Positions 17,378-26,163 of a DNA stretch of 64,000 nucleotides are shown here, one piece after another (the stretch's first letter is position 1; each line of letters begins with the position of its first letter). The stretch comes from Halapricum hydrolyticum (GTDB lineage: Archaea > Halobacteriota > Halobacteria > Halobacteriales > Haloarculaceae). The translations under genes and the position numbers were made by a program. The DNA lies in contig NZ_JAOPKC010000013.1 of NCBI RefSeq assembly GCF_025517535.1, positions 1 to 64,000 on the forward strand, read 5' to 3'. The notes below the pieces were generated by a model. It ran no database searches. It saw nothing but the letters and a program-made list of their open reading frames with translations, and was not told the DNA's origin.

Positions 17378-18466
17378 TCACAGCCCGACGAGCGACCGGA
17401 ACCGGTCCGCGAGCGATCGCTTCCCGGAAGCGTCGCGCTCGTCGTCGGCCGCCTGCCGTCCCTCGCCATCGGCCGCTCGATCTGCGTCCACCTCGCTCGC
17501 TTCTTCCGCTTCCTCTCCGTCGTCGGAGACCGCTGGTCCGTCACTATCGTCCTCGTCCCGTGCGTCGTCGATCGATCCCTGTAGCGGGTCTCCTGTCGTT
17601 TCTGGCCGCGTACGCTCCATCTGACGGCGGCCATCGGGGGCGGACCGCGCCGGGTCCGCCGTGGTGGCCACACCGCCGTCAGTCTTGCTCGTCGCCACCT
17701 GGTCGAGTTCCGCTTCGGCCGGGGTTGCACCTCTATCCCCGATTTCGTCCGTCTCCGCTCCCTCGAGCTTCCGAGCGATCTTGCGGTACGCGATGGCCGC
17801 TCCGCACCGGGGCGCGCTGCGGACGACCGGCGTGCCACTGTCCTGGGCGTGGGGCACCGCCTCGTCCTCCGGGACGTGGCCGAGCAGGTCGACATCGAGA
17901 AACTCGGCGATACGCGTCGCGCCCGGTGACGCGCCCGTTCCGGACTTGGTGAGGACGAGTCCGAACACGTCCGTCTCGGTCCGTTCGGCCAGCCGGATCG
18001 TGTTCTGTGCGTTTCGCACCGACGACACCCGCGGTGTCGAGATGATGATCGCCCAATCGCTGAGTTGCATCGGACGGATAGTCTCCTCGCTCAGTCCCGC
18101 GGGCGTGTCGAGCAGAACCACGTCGTACTCCCAGCGCAACTGCTCGATGATCGCCGGGAGCCGTTCGAGATCGGTGTCCGCGTACCCGTCCAGGTCAGTT
18201 CCACTGGGGACGACGGTCAATCCGCTGTCGGTCTCGTGGGTCGCCTCTTCGAGTTCGGCGCGTCCCGCGAGCACGTCGTGTAACGTGGTCGCCATCTCGA
18301 AGTCGCCGTCGAAATCGAGGAAGTCCACGAGGTTCGCCATTGCGAGATCCAGCTCCACCGTAACGACCCTTCGACCGAGTTCCGCCAGTACGGTCCCGAG
18401 ATTGATGCTCGTCGTGGTCTTGCCGACACCACCTTTCGCGCCTGCGATGGCGTAGACCTCGCTCAT
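17378..18466 (-). CDS. MinD/ParA-type ATPase with acidic C-terminal extension
   Basis: 362 residues. The ATPase domain (1-250) has deviant Walker A GAKGGVGKTT (9-18), VELDLAMANLVDFL (Walker A-prime region), LLDTPAGLSEE (Walker B, about 118-128) and TKSGTGASPG. Beyond residue 255 the chain is a hydrophilic, Asp/Glu/Thr-rich linker of about 95 residues that ends in the basic-hydrophobic segment KRSLADRFRSLVGL (349-362). MinD proteins switch membrane binding with ATP through such a terminal amphipathic helix; haloarchaeal MinD paralogues with long tails position archaella and chemoreceptors. I chose ATG 18466 rather than an upstream GTG. No partner gene is adjacent. Confidence 0.88.
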   Translation of the reverse strand: MSEVYAIAGAKGGVGKTTTSINLGTVLAELGRRVVTVELDLAMANLVDFLDFDGDFEMATTLHDVLAGRAELEEATHETDSGLTVVPSGTDLDGYADTDLERLPAIIEQLRWEYDVVLLDTPAGLSEETIRPMQLSDWAIIISTPRVSSVRNAQNTIRLAERTETDVFGLVLTKSGTGASPGATRIAEFLDVDLLGHVPEDEAVPHAQDSGTPVVRSAPRCGAAIAYRKIARKLEGAETDEIGDRGATPAEAELDQVATSKTDGGVATTADPARSAPDGRRQMERTRPETTGDPLQGSIDDARDEDDSDGPAVSDDGEEAEEASEVDADRAADGEGRQAADDERDASGKRSLADRFRSLVGL

Positions 18467-18494
18467 GGACACATATCAATCGAAAATCCAGTAC

Positions 18495-18506
18495 TACATA
18501 TATGTA
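18495..18506. promoter_or_regulatory. 12-bp palindrome upstream of minD-like gene
   Basis: TACATATATGTA is a perfect palindrome 29-40 bases before the ATG at 18466. It covers the position expected for the TATA box of a leaderless transcript, so it may be promoter, operator or both. Confidence 0.45.
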
Positions 18507-18700
18507 TGGAGCCAATTATCGGTTCTGAAAGTGGCTGCGGCCCGATATGATCAGTTTTGCGGGTGTGGGTGACCAGATTCGATCACCAGGAAGGGTCTAC
18601 GGGTTCCCTGGCCGGCTGGTGTCACGACGCGGATTCCCCGGATCGAAACCAGTCACCGACGGTAACTGGCCGGGCGCGCCCCCTCCCGGCCCCACGTCCG

Positions 18701-19948
18701 CTATCGCGTCCCCTCTCGGCCCCACGTCTCGAGCGCGGTCGCGAGTTCGGGCGTCTCCTCGGCAGCGTCTTCGAGTTCCCGCCCGTCGACGGCCGCGTCG
18801 ACGGCGGCCCGGAACGCTTTCGCGCCGGCGTGACTGCCCTCGGGGTGTCCGTGGATCCCACCGCCGACCTGAACCGCGATGTTCGTCCCGAGCGCATCGA
18901 GCAGATCCGGAACGAGCCCGGGATGCAATCCCCCAGAGGCGACCGGGAGCACGTCCGACAGGCCGTGCAGGTCCGAGGCCAGCCACTCGTTGATTCCGGT
19001 CGTGTCTTCGTTTTCGAGTTTGCCAAGTCCCGCAGTGCCCGTGTGGAGTTGATCGACACCACAGAGCCGGGCGACCTGTGCGAGCACGCGCATCGAGACG
19101 CCGTGCTCGGGGACGCGATCGAACGCCGCGTGCATCGCCCGATGGGCGTGGATCGCCAGCCCGAGGTCCGCCACGCGTTCCCGCACCTGCTGGACGCTGC
19201 TCCAGCCAGCCGTCACCACGTCGACCATCACGTACTCACAGCCGTGTTCGGCCGCCAGATCGACGCGGTCGAGCATCTCCGTCCCGGGTGCGGTCACGTT
19301 CACCAGATAGCTCTTCGTCTCGCCGGTCTCCTCCTCGGCGCGATCCCGCATCGCGAGACTCTCAGTGAGGCGTTCCTCGAAGGGGTTGAACGCCTGATCG
19401 GTGAGGTTCTCGTCGTCCTTGAGCAGGTCCACGCCGCCGGTCCAGATCTCGTAGCCGATCTGTGCGTGCTGGTCGGTCGAGAGCCCGACTTTCGGTTTGG
19501 GCACGCTCGCGGTGATCGGCCGATCGTCCACGCCGAAGATTTCCTCGCGTACCGCGGAGCCGTACTGCGGACCCGGGAAGCTGCTGGCGAGCGATGCGGG
19601 CCACTCGCAGTCGAGCAGGCGGATCCGCTCGACGGCTTTCATCCCCATGATATTGCCCGCGATACACGACAGCACCTGCGCCATGTTGGCGTGTTCGAAC
19701 AGCGCGTCCGGGTAAGCGACGCTGACCCGGCCGTTCTCGACCTCGAACGCGCGTGCACTCAGATCGGTGATCGATCCCTCAACCTGCAGGCGCGCCCAGG
19801 TGCCGTTGGAACTCTCGGAAGCGACCCGGCCCGCGACGGCGTCCAGATCGAGTCCTTCGGCCGGCTGTACCGCGAACCGACAGACGAGGTCGTCCGCGCG
19901 TGGCTCGTAGTCTCGATCCAGGAAATCCTCGTAGCTGATGCCCGCCAT
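18701..19948 (-). CDS. rbcL: Ribulose-bisphosphate carboxylase, form III large subunit
   Basis: 415 residues. Catalytic elements are complete: GPQYGSAVREE, SVPKPKVGLS with the catalytic Lys151 pair, GGVDLLKDDE (171-180) with the carbamylated Lys177 and its metal-binding Asp/Glu, HAHRAMH with His267, TGTAGLGKLE and the phosphate loop SGGLHPG. Form III archaeal enzymes fix CO2 onto ribulose 1,5-bisphosphate made from AMP by AMP phosphorylase and ribose-1,5-bisphosphate isomerase, so the role is nucleotide salvage rather than a Calvin cycle. Neither partner gene is in the window. I chose ATG 19948 (MAGISYEDF). It lies 40 bases after the RND gene on the same strand. Confidence 0.95.
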   Translation of the reverse strand: MAGISYEDFLDRDYEPRADDLVCRFAVQPAEGLDLDAVAGRVASESSNGTWARLQVEGSITDLSARAFEVENGRVSVAYPDALFEHANMAQVLSCIAGNIMGMKAVERIRLLDCEWPASLASSFPGPQYGSAVREEIFGVDDRPITASVPKPKVGLSTDQHAQIGYEIWTGGVDLLKDDENLTDQAFNPFEERLTESLAMRDRAEEETGETKSYLVNVTAPGTEMLDRVDLAAEHGCEYVMVDVVTAGWSSVQQVRERVADLGLAIHAHRAMHAAFDRVPEHGVSMRVLAQVARLCGVDQLHTGTAGLGKLENEDTTGINEWLASDLHGLSDVLPVASGGLHPGLVPDLLDALGTNIAVQVGGGIHGHPEGSHAGAKAFRAAVDAAVDGRELEDAAEETPELATALETWGREGTR

Positions 19949-19988
19949 ACGGATACTACGACCGCCCATGTGAAAAGTTCTCAGGGAT

Positions 19989-22412
19989 CTAGTCGAACAC
20001 CCGCGCCCACGCCCGCAGCGCCAGCGGCAGGACGACGATCGCGGTGACGTACGAGTAGAAGGTGCTGATCGCTGTGAGTAGGCCGAACTGCCCGAGGATG
20101 GGATTGACGGCCAGCGTCATGCACGCGACGCTGCCGGAGGTGGTGAGCATGCTCGCAGTGACGCCGCCGCCGGTGCCGCCGAGCGTCGTCAGCAGCGACT
20201 GGTGGACGTCGCCGCGCTCGTCGTATTCGTCGATGAACCGGTGGACGACGTGGACCGAGTAGGCGACGCCCAGCCCGATTGTGATCGCCAGTATCGTCGC
20301 CGTCAGGGCGTTGAACGCGATCCCGAGCACGGGCATCGTCCCGACGAGCATGACGACCGCGACGAGGATCGGAGCCATCGTCGCCAGTCCGAGCGACCAC
20401 CGGTCTTCGAGCAGCCAGAACACGAGCACGAGGAACACGGCAGTCAACCCGAACGCGACCGCGAAACTCACGACCGCTGAATCCATCAGCGCCTCGGTCA
20501 GCGCCCGGAAGACGATCGTGTCGCCGGTCGCCTCCGCGTCGAAGTGGACGTCCGCGGCGAACTCGCGAGCGTCCGCGGTGATCTCTTTCTGGGTCGCGCT
20601 CGCTTCGACCTGATAGACGACTTTCGTCGCGCGCCGATCCTCGGTGAGGTACTGCTCGGCCCCATCGGCGTACTCCGAGCGCATCAGTTCGTCGTAGATC
20701 GCACCGAGGTTCCGGTCGGGGACGCCGTTGTCGTCGAGGTCGTTGCGCTCGACCATCGCGGCGAACTCCGGATCCTGGCTCGCGTACGTGTCGATCACGC
20801 TAGTGATCCCTTGCGAGACCGCGCGTCCGTCCTCCCGGACGAACGACGGCGGAGGGTCGGAGCCGGCACGGTGGACGATCTCCAGGGCGTTGCCCTGTTC
20901 CATCGGCCCTTCGACGTAGACGGTCACCTGCTCGGTGTTGGTCGTCTCGAAGGTGTCCTTGATGTAGTTCGACGTCGCGGTTATCTCGAACTCCGAGGGG
21001 GCGATCTCGTCGGGAATGACTTCGATCTGCGGGGGGTGATCAGCGTAGGGGAGGAAGTCCTCGGTCTCGAACTTCGATTCGACGTTGGTCGCGGAGTAGC
21101 CGGCCGCCCCCGTGACCAGCAGGATCACCGCAAGCAGGACGAACGGGTGCCGCCTGGCGACCACGGCACTGGATCGCAACACGCTGCCGAGCCGCGAGTC
21201 CTCGCCACCGAATGGCGTGATCGAGAACTGCCCGATTCCCAGCGCCGCCCGGCGGTGGTCGGTCGCGAGCTTCAGCGCGGGCAGGAAGATCCCGAACACG
21301 AAGAAGGTGAACACGAGCCCGACCGCGACGACGAGGCCGAACTCCCGGACCGGTTCGAGCTTGCTCGTGACGTTCGCCAGGAAGCCGATGACGGTCGTCA
21401 CCGTGACGATGGAAAAGGCGACCAGCAACTGGTCGTTCGCGAGCAGCATGCTCTCTCGGGGCGGCGAACCGTCCACTCGCTCCTCTCGATACCGGTTGAC
21501 GGCGTGGATCCCGAAGTCGATCCCGACCCCGAGCAGGATCACCGGTACGGCGATCATCATGAGGTTGAACTTGATCCCGGCATAGCCCATGAAGCCGAAC
21601 GTCCAGACGAGCGCGAAGATCAGGCTGACCAGCGCCAGCAGGAGATCGATCGGGTCCCGGTAGGCGAGCACGAGACACAGCAGGATGAACACGACGACCG
21701 TCGGCACGATCAGCGACAGCGATTCGAAGATCGCCTGATCGAACCCGGCTTCCTGGATCGCCGAGCCGAAGACCCGGATATCCCCATCTGCGGTCTCTGC
21801 GGTCCCCTTGATCCGGTCCTGGACAGCCTCCAGCGTCGCCTGGTCGCCTTCCGGGATCGAATGGCTGACGACGACGATCGTCGCGGCGGCGCGCGGTTCC
21901 TCGAGGTTGCGTTCCTCGCTCAACACCTGCCTGACCTGCGGTCGCCTCTCGAGCAGCGTCTTGCCGGCCTCACGGATCTCGGCCGGCGTCGCGGTCTCGA
22001 CGGCCTGGATCCGCTCTTCGGGCGTCCTCGCGAACGGGTCGAGCACCCGGGCGATCCCCGTCGCGAGGCCGGTCGTCTCGCTGACCCGCAGCGAGGGATC
22101 GGACTTCAGGGTCTGCTGGAGTTCGAGGGTCCGGAGCACGGCGCGCTTGCTGAAGACGTTCTCGTCGGTGACGACGATCTGTGTCGTGTCTTCGCCGGCA
22201 TCGAACGTCGCGCCGAACTGATCGTCGACGTACTGCTGGGTGTCGTGTTCCGGGACGCTCTCGAAGAACCGGTCGGTCCCGGAGTCGATCTCGACGCCGC
22301 CGAGCCCCCCGGCGAAGACGGCCGTCACGAGCAGGAACGCGACGATGATCCGCTCCGGGTTGTCGACGATATGTCGGTTGAGCGCCTCGAGCGCCGTTTC
22401 GTGGTCGATCAC
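19989..22412 (-). CDS. RND-superfamily exporter (MMPL/patched-like)
   Basis: 807 residues in two repeats, each with one membrane helix, a large extracytoplasmic domain and a five-helix bundle. The first helix lies near residue 20-40; VILLGVGIDFGIHAVNRYREER (about 290-312) and ITIGLGVAYSVHVVHRFIDEYDERG near residue 730 are the paired helix-4 motifs with the GxxxD/Y-H proton-relay region. MMPL-like RND proteins export lipids or hydrophobic compounds. The start is GTG at 22412, 37 bases behind the stop of the large surface protein, so the two are probably co-transcribed. In haloarchaea this gene pair recurs, suggesting joint envelope work; substrate unknown. Confidence 0.87.
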   Translation of the reverse strand: MIDHETALEALNRHIVDNPERIIVAFLLVTAVFAGGLGGVEIDSGTDRFFESVPEHDTQQYVDDQFGATFDAGEDTTQIVVTDENVFSKRAVLRTLELQQTLKSDPSLRVSETTGLATGIARVLDPFARTPEERIQAVETATPAEIREAGKTLLERRPQVRQVLSEERNLEEPRAAATIVVVSHSIPEGDQATLEAVQDRIKGTAETADGDIRVFGSAIQEAGFDQAIFESLSLIVPTVVVFILLCLVLAYRDPIDLLLALVSLIFALVWTFGFMGYAGIKFNLMMIAVPVILLGVGIDFGIHAVNRYREERVDGSPPRESMLLANDQLLVAFSIVTVTTVIGFLANVTSKLEPVREFGLVVAVGLVFTFFVFGIFLPALKLATDHRRAALGIGQFSITPFGGEDSRLGSVLRSSAVVARRHPFVLLAVILLVTGAAGYSATNVESKFETEDFLPYADHPPQIEVIPDEIAPSEFEITATSNYIKDTFETTNTEQVTVYVEGPMEQGNALEIVHRAGSDPPPSFVREDGRAVSQGITSVIDTYASQDPEFAAMVERNDLDDNGVPDRNLGAIYDELMRSEYADGAEQYLTEDRRATKVVYQVEASATQKEITADAREFAADVHFDAEATGDTIVFRALTEALMDSAVVSFAVAFGLTAVFLVLVFWLLEDRWSLGLATMAPILVAVVMLVGTMPVLGIAFNALTATILAITIGLGVAYSVHVVHRFIDEYDERGDVHQSLLTTLGGTGGGVTASMLTTSGSVACMTLAVNPILGQFGLLTAISTFYSYVTAIVVLPLALRAWARVFD

Positions 22413-22449
22413 AGTGGATCACTCCCACAGCGAGCAGTCGAGCGGGCCA

Positions 22450-25400
22450 TTACTCGGAGAGACGGCTACGGAGCTGGTCGACGAGCCCGAACCGCCAGGC
22501 GACGACGGCGAGCACGAGAAGCGCGACGACGATACCGCCGACCAGCAGCGGGCCGAGCGTCGACTCGGCCGTCTCGACGGTAACCGGAACGCGATAGGTG
22601 TCGGAGAGCTGGCTCTCGCCACGGGCGTCGTCGTAGCGGAAGTCCATCGAGACCGAATAGTTCTTGGCCATCGCGCCGCCGCCGACCGACAGATCGAACG
22701 TCACCGTCGCCGATTCGCCGGGTTCGAGCGACGAGACGAACGCCTCGTCGTCGCTGCTGTCCAGCGGATCGTCGGTGAACAGCTTCGCCTGAACGTTCGA
22801 GACGGTCTCGTTGCGCTGGTTGGTCACCGTGAGCGTCAGCGACCCGGAGTCGCCGGGGCTGAACGCCCCGTTCGTTCGCTCGACCGCGAAGTCGTCGCGT
22901 TCGGGTCGGATCTCGACGGGGAGATCGCTCGAGTCCGATCGCTTGACGGTGTCCTCGCTCCCGCGATACCGCGCGGCGAGTTCGAACAGCTTCGGCCCGT
23001 GCTCGGCTTCCTCGGTGACACCGACCCGATAGCGGAACGTCGCCGTTTCGCCCGGTTCGAGTCGCCCGACCGAATAGCGCGTGTTGTAGAAGTTGATCGT
23101 CTGGCGGTCGTCCTCGACGGTGACGACGACGCCCTGGACGGTCCGGTTTGCACGGTTCGTGACCTCGCCGATCAGGTCGCCCTCCTCGCCGACGGACAGG
23201 TCGCTCTCGACGCGCTCGAAGTCGAACGCCTGTTCGGGCGCGGGTGCGACCCCCACAGTGGTCGTTCGCGTCGGCATGGCGTCGCCGTCCTCGTTGTCGT
23301 AATTGACGCTGAGATCGGCCGTGTACGCCTGTTCGATCGCGTTCTCGTCGAAGCCGCCCCGGAGCGTCACGGTCCGGGTCTCGCCCGCGGGCCAGTCACC
23401 GACGTACGCCGCCGACGTCGGGGTGCCCGTCTCGGGAGGGTCGAAGGAGATCCCGCCGGGGGCTTCGATGGGTTCCTGTGCGCCGCCCGTCCCGAAGAAC
23501 AGCGCGTCGACGGTCGAACTGGCCGTCAGTGTCGCGTCGGTCGCGTTCAGCGGCCCCTCGTTGCGCAGCGTCAGTTCGATCCGCCCGGTGTCGCCGACCG
23601 GCACGTCGTGATCGATCGACACGACGGTGAACTGCTGTCGCTCGCGCGGCACGAACTGGACGTACTCGGTCCGGGAGTTGTCGTTGTCGTCGCGATCGGT
23701 GTACTCGAACTGCAACTCGATCGGATAGGTCCTGTTGGCGACCGCGTTGGCTGTCGTTCCCGGCCGGAACGTGAATCGCTTGCGCTCGCCCGCTGTCCAC
23801 GTCTCGACGAACGCCGTCGCCGACGGCGAGGCCTCCGATCCCAGATAGACCTCGGAGTCGGGAGCCGTCGCCGTCACCGTCACGTCGGAGATGTTTCGCG
23901 AGACCGCGCTGGTCGCCTCGACGGTCAGGTAGCCAGTTCCCTCCCGAGGCACGTCGTGATCGACCGTCCGGATCTCGAACTCGGGCCGGTCGTGTGGGAC
24001 GAACTGGACGTACTCGGTCCGGGAGTTGTCGTTGTCGTCGCGATCGGTGTACTCGAACTGCAACTCGATCGGGTAGGACCGATTGACCGCGCTGCTGTCC
24101 GTCCCGGCCCGGAACGTGAGCCGCCGGGTCGCGTTCGTGCTCCACCGTTCGAACCGGGTTGTCGCCGACCGGGAGGCGTCCGAGCCGAGATAGACCGCCG
24201 TGTCGGGGGCAGTCGCGGTGACGGTGACGTCTTCGATGTCCTTGCCGACGACCTGCGAGACGTTCATCGTGATCGTCCCTTCACCGGCCTGCGGGACGTT
24301 GTGGTCGAGGTCCGTCACGCGAAACTCGCTTCGCTCGTGTGGGACGAACTCGACGTATTTCGTCCGGGAGTTATCGTTGTCGTCGCTGTCGGTGTACTCG
24401 AACTGCAACTCGATCGGATAGGACCGATTGACTGCGCTGTCACCGGTTCCAGCCCGGAGCGTGAGCTGGCGGGACCGGTTGGCCTCCCACTGATCGAACT
24501 GGACCGTCGAGGAGGGCGAGCCGGGCGAGCCGAGGTAGACGTCGCCGTCCGTCGCGGTCGCCGTGACCGTCACGTCCTCGATGTCCTTCCCCGCGACCTG
24601 CGAGACGTTCATCGTGAGCGTCCCCTCGCCACCGAGAGACACGTCGTGCGCGAGGTTCTCGACGGCGAAACGCTCGCGTCCACCGGGAACGAACTCGACG
24701 TATTCGGTCCGGGAGTTGTCGTTGTCGTCGCTGTCAGTGTACTCGAACTGCAACTCGATCGGGTAGGACCGATTGACGGTGCTGTCGCCGGTTCCAGCCC
24801 GGAACGTGAGCTGGCGGGACTGATCAGCCCCCCACTGATCGAACTGGACCGTCGAGGAGGGCGAGCCGGGCGAGCCGAGGTAGACGTCGCCGTCCGTCGC
24901 GGTCGCCGTGACCGTCACGTCCTCGATGTCCTTCCCGGCGGAGTGAGAGACGTTCACCGTGAGCATCCCCTCGCCGTTCTGGGGCACGTCGTGCGTGAGG
25001 TTCTCGACGGTGAAACGCGTCCGCGGTTCGGGGACGATCGCGAACGAATCCGACTGACTCCCCTGGTTGTCTTCACTGTCGGTGTACTGGACCGTCGAGT
25101 CGATCGAATACGGCCGTTTCACGGCACTCTCGACGGTTCCTGCCCGGAAGCGCCGGACTTTCGTCTCGCCGGCTCCCAGGTCTCCCAGGTTCGTCTCCGA
25201 ACTCGCCGTGCCGGAGCCGAAGTACAGATCCGAGTCGCTCGAGGTGAGCGACAGGGTCGCGTCTGTCACGCTCTCGCCGCCGGTATTCGTCGCGTTGACG
25301 TAGATGATCCCCTCACCGCCGACCGGGACGTCGTGGTACTCGTAGTCGACCTCGATGTCGGGTTCCGGCTCGATCTCGACGGTGATCGTATCGGTTTCCG

Positions 25401-25944
25401 TCCGGTTGACGACCTCCTCGCTGTACTGATACTCGCCCTCGGCGACTTCGTCGTAGGTGACGCGCTCGGCGTGGCGATACTCGGTTGTCACGTTCATCTT
25501 GTACGTGCCCGGTTGCGCGTCCTCGTCGACCAACACGTCGAAGGTGTAGGGGCCGCCGGTCTGTCCATCCTGGATCGTGCCCGCCGGCTGTGCGTTCGTC
25601 CGGACAGTCAGCGGTGCGTCGCGAGTGTCACTGACGTTGACGTCGATCGACCGTGCTTCTCCGGCCCGCGTGCGGGCTTCAGACGGATGGGTCTCGTTGT
25701 TGTCGTCGATCTTTGCGTTGTTGGTCAGCGAGACCGAGACCGTGCCGTCCTGGCCGGGTTCGAGTCTGGCGTCCGGCGCACTCGCGTTGAGGTACGGCGT
25801 TCCCTCGACGGTCCCCGAGTTCGCCGCCGCGCTCGCGACGCCGGTCGTGACCGTCACGACGCCACTGACCGAACTTGCGAGCACGAGTGCGACCAGCGCC
25901 AGCGCCACGAGTCGCTCGCCCGGACCGCTCGTCGACGGCCTCAT
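22450..25944 (-). CDS. Large secreted repeat protein with C-terminal membrane anchor (COG1361-like)
   Basis: 1,164 residues. A signal peptide (MRPSTSGPGERLVALALVALV..., cleaved near ASAAANSG) is followed by an N-terminal domain and about eight Ig-like beta-sandwich modules of 110-130 residues. Each module shows an opening HDVP-x-GEG-x-hydrophobic strand, VTVTATA, an RxLTFRAGT strand and YPIELQFEYTD. Modules 2-5 are nearly identical. The last 35 residues are one membrane helix (LLVGGIVVALLVLAVVAW) plus a basic tail, so the chain faces outside. CARDB/COG1361 proteins are found beside RND exporters in haloarchaea. I chose ATG 25944; the longer frame is basic and lacks a signal. Several N-x-S/T sites suggest glycosylation. 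Confidence 0.88.
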   Translation of the reverse strand: MRPSTSGPGERLVALALVALVLASSVSGVVTVTTGVASAAANSGTVEGTPYLNASAPDARLEPGQDGTVSVSLTNNAKIDDNNETHPSEARTRAGEARSIDVNVSDTRDAPLTVRTNAQPAGTIQDGQTGGPYTFDVLVDEDAQPGTYKMNVTTEYRHAERVTYDEVAEGEYQYSEEVVNRTETDTITVEIEPEPDIEVDYEYHDVPVGGEGIIYVNATNTGGESVTDATLSLTSSDSDLYFGSGTASSETNLGDLGAGETKVRRFRAGTVESAVKRPYSIDSTVQYTDSEDNQGSQSDSFAIVPEPRTRFTVENLTHDVPQNGEGMLTVNVSHSAGKDIEDVTVTATATDGDVYLGSPGSPSSTVQFDQWGADQSRQLTFRAGTGDSTVNRSYPIELQFEYTDSDDNDNSRTEYVEFVPGGRERFAVENLAHDVSLGGEGTLTMNVSQVAGKDIEDVTVTATATDGDVYLGSPGSPSSTVQFDQWEANRSRQLTLRAGTGDSAVNRSYPIELQFEYTDSDDNDNSRTKYVEFVPHERSEFRVTDLDHNVPQAGEGTITMNVSQVVGKDIEDVTVTATAPDTAVYLGSDASRSATTRFERWSTNATRRLTFRAGTDSSAVNRSYPIELQFEYTDRDDNDNSRTEYVQFVPHDRPEFEIRTVDHDVPREGTGYLTVEATSAVSRNISDVTVTATAPDSEVYLGSEASPSATAFVETWTAGERKRFTFRPGTTANAVANRTYPIELQFEYTDRDDNDNSRTEYVQFVPRERQQFTVVSIDHDVPVGDTGRIELTLRNEGPLNATDATLTASSTVDALFFGTGGAQEPIEAPGGISFDPPETGTPTSAAYVGDWPAGETRTVTLRGGFDENAIEQAYTADLSVNYDNEDGDAMPTRTTTVGVAPAPEQAFDFERVESDLSVGEEGDLIGEVTNRANRTVQGVVVTVEDDRQTINFYNTRYSVGRLEPGETATFRYRVGVTEEAEHGPKLFELAARYRGSEDTVKRSDSSDLPVEIRPERDDFAVERTNGAFSPGDSGSLTLTVTNQRNETVSNVQAKLFTDDPLDSSDDEAFVSSLEPGESATVTFDLSVGGGAMAKNYSVSMDFRYDDARGESQLSDTYRVPVTVETAESTLGPLLVGGIVVALLVLAVVAWRFGLVDQLRSRLSE
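23640..25360 (-). repeat. Intragenic tandem repeats, period 345-348 bp
   Basis: The landmark GTACTCGAACTGCAACTCGA begins at 23701, 24049, 24394 and 24739 (steps of 348, 345, 345), with a diverged copy near 25084. Positions 24486-24591 and 24831-24936 are identical over 106 bases. Periods are multiples of three, so copy-number change keeps the frame. Confidence 0.95.
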
Positions 25945-26163
25945 ACGCGGTCGCCTCCGGCCGGTGAGCCGGCTCGCCGGCGTTCGTTCGTACTGTCGTG
26001 TCCCCAGATTCGCCACCGATCCAAACCGAACTCCTCACTCTCGCCCGTGGCGTACATCGTTTTCTGTACGTAGCTCTCTCATGGTTGCCCATAAGAGTTT
26101 AGCAACTCGACACGAGTTTACAATTCATTATTCGGCGGCACCGCAAAACTAGCCGCAGGGCCG

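Noticed and set aside
23640..25360. 345-bp repeats considered as a mobile or CRISPR-like array
   Set aside because: In-frame modules of one protein, period a multiple of three.
22240..26073. 1,277-residue plus-strand open frame
   Set aside because: Antisense of the repeat surface protein; its composition (Arg/Val/Asp-rich) follows from the other strand, and its repeats are the same tandem units.
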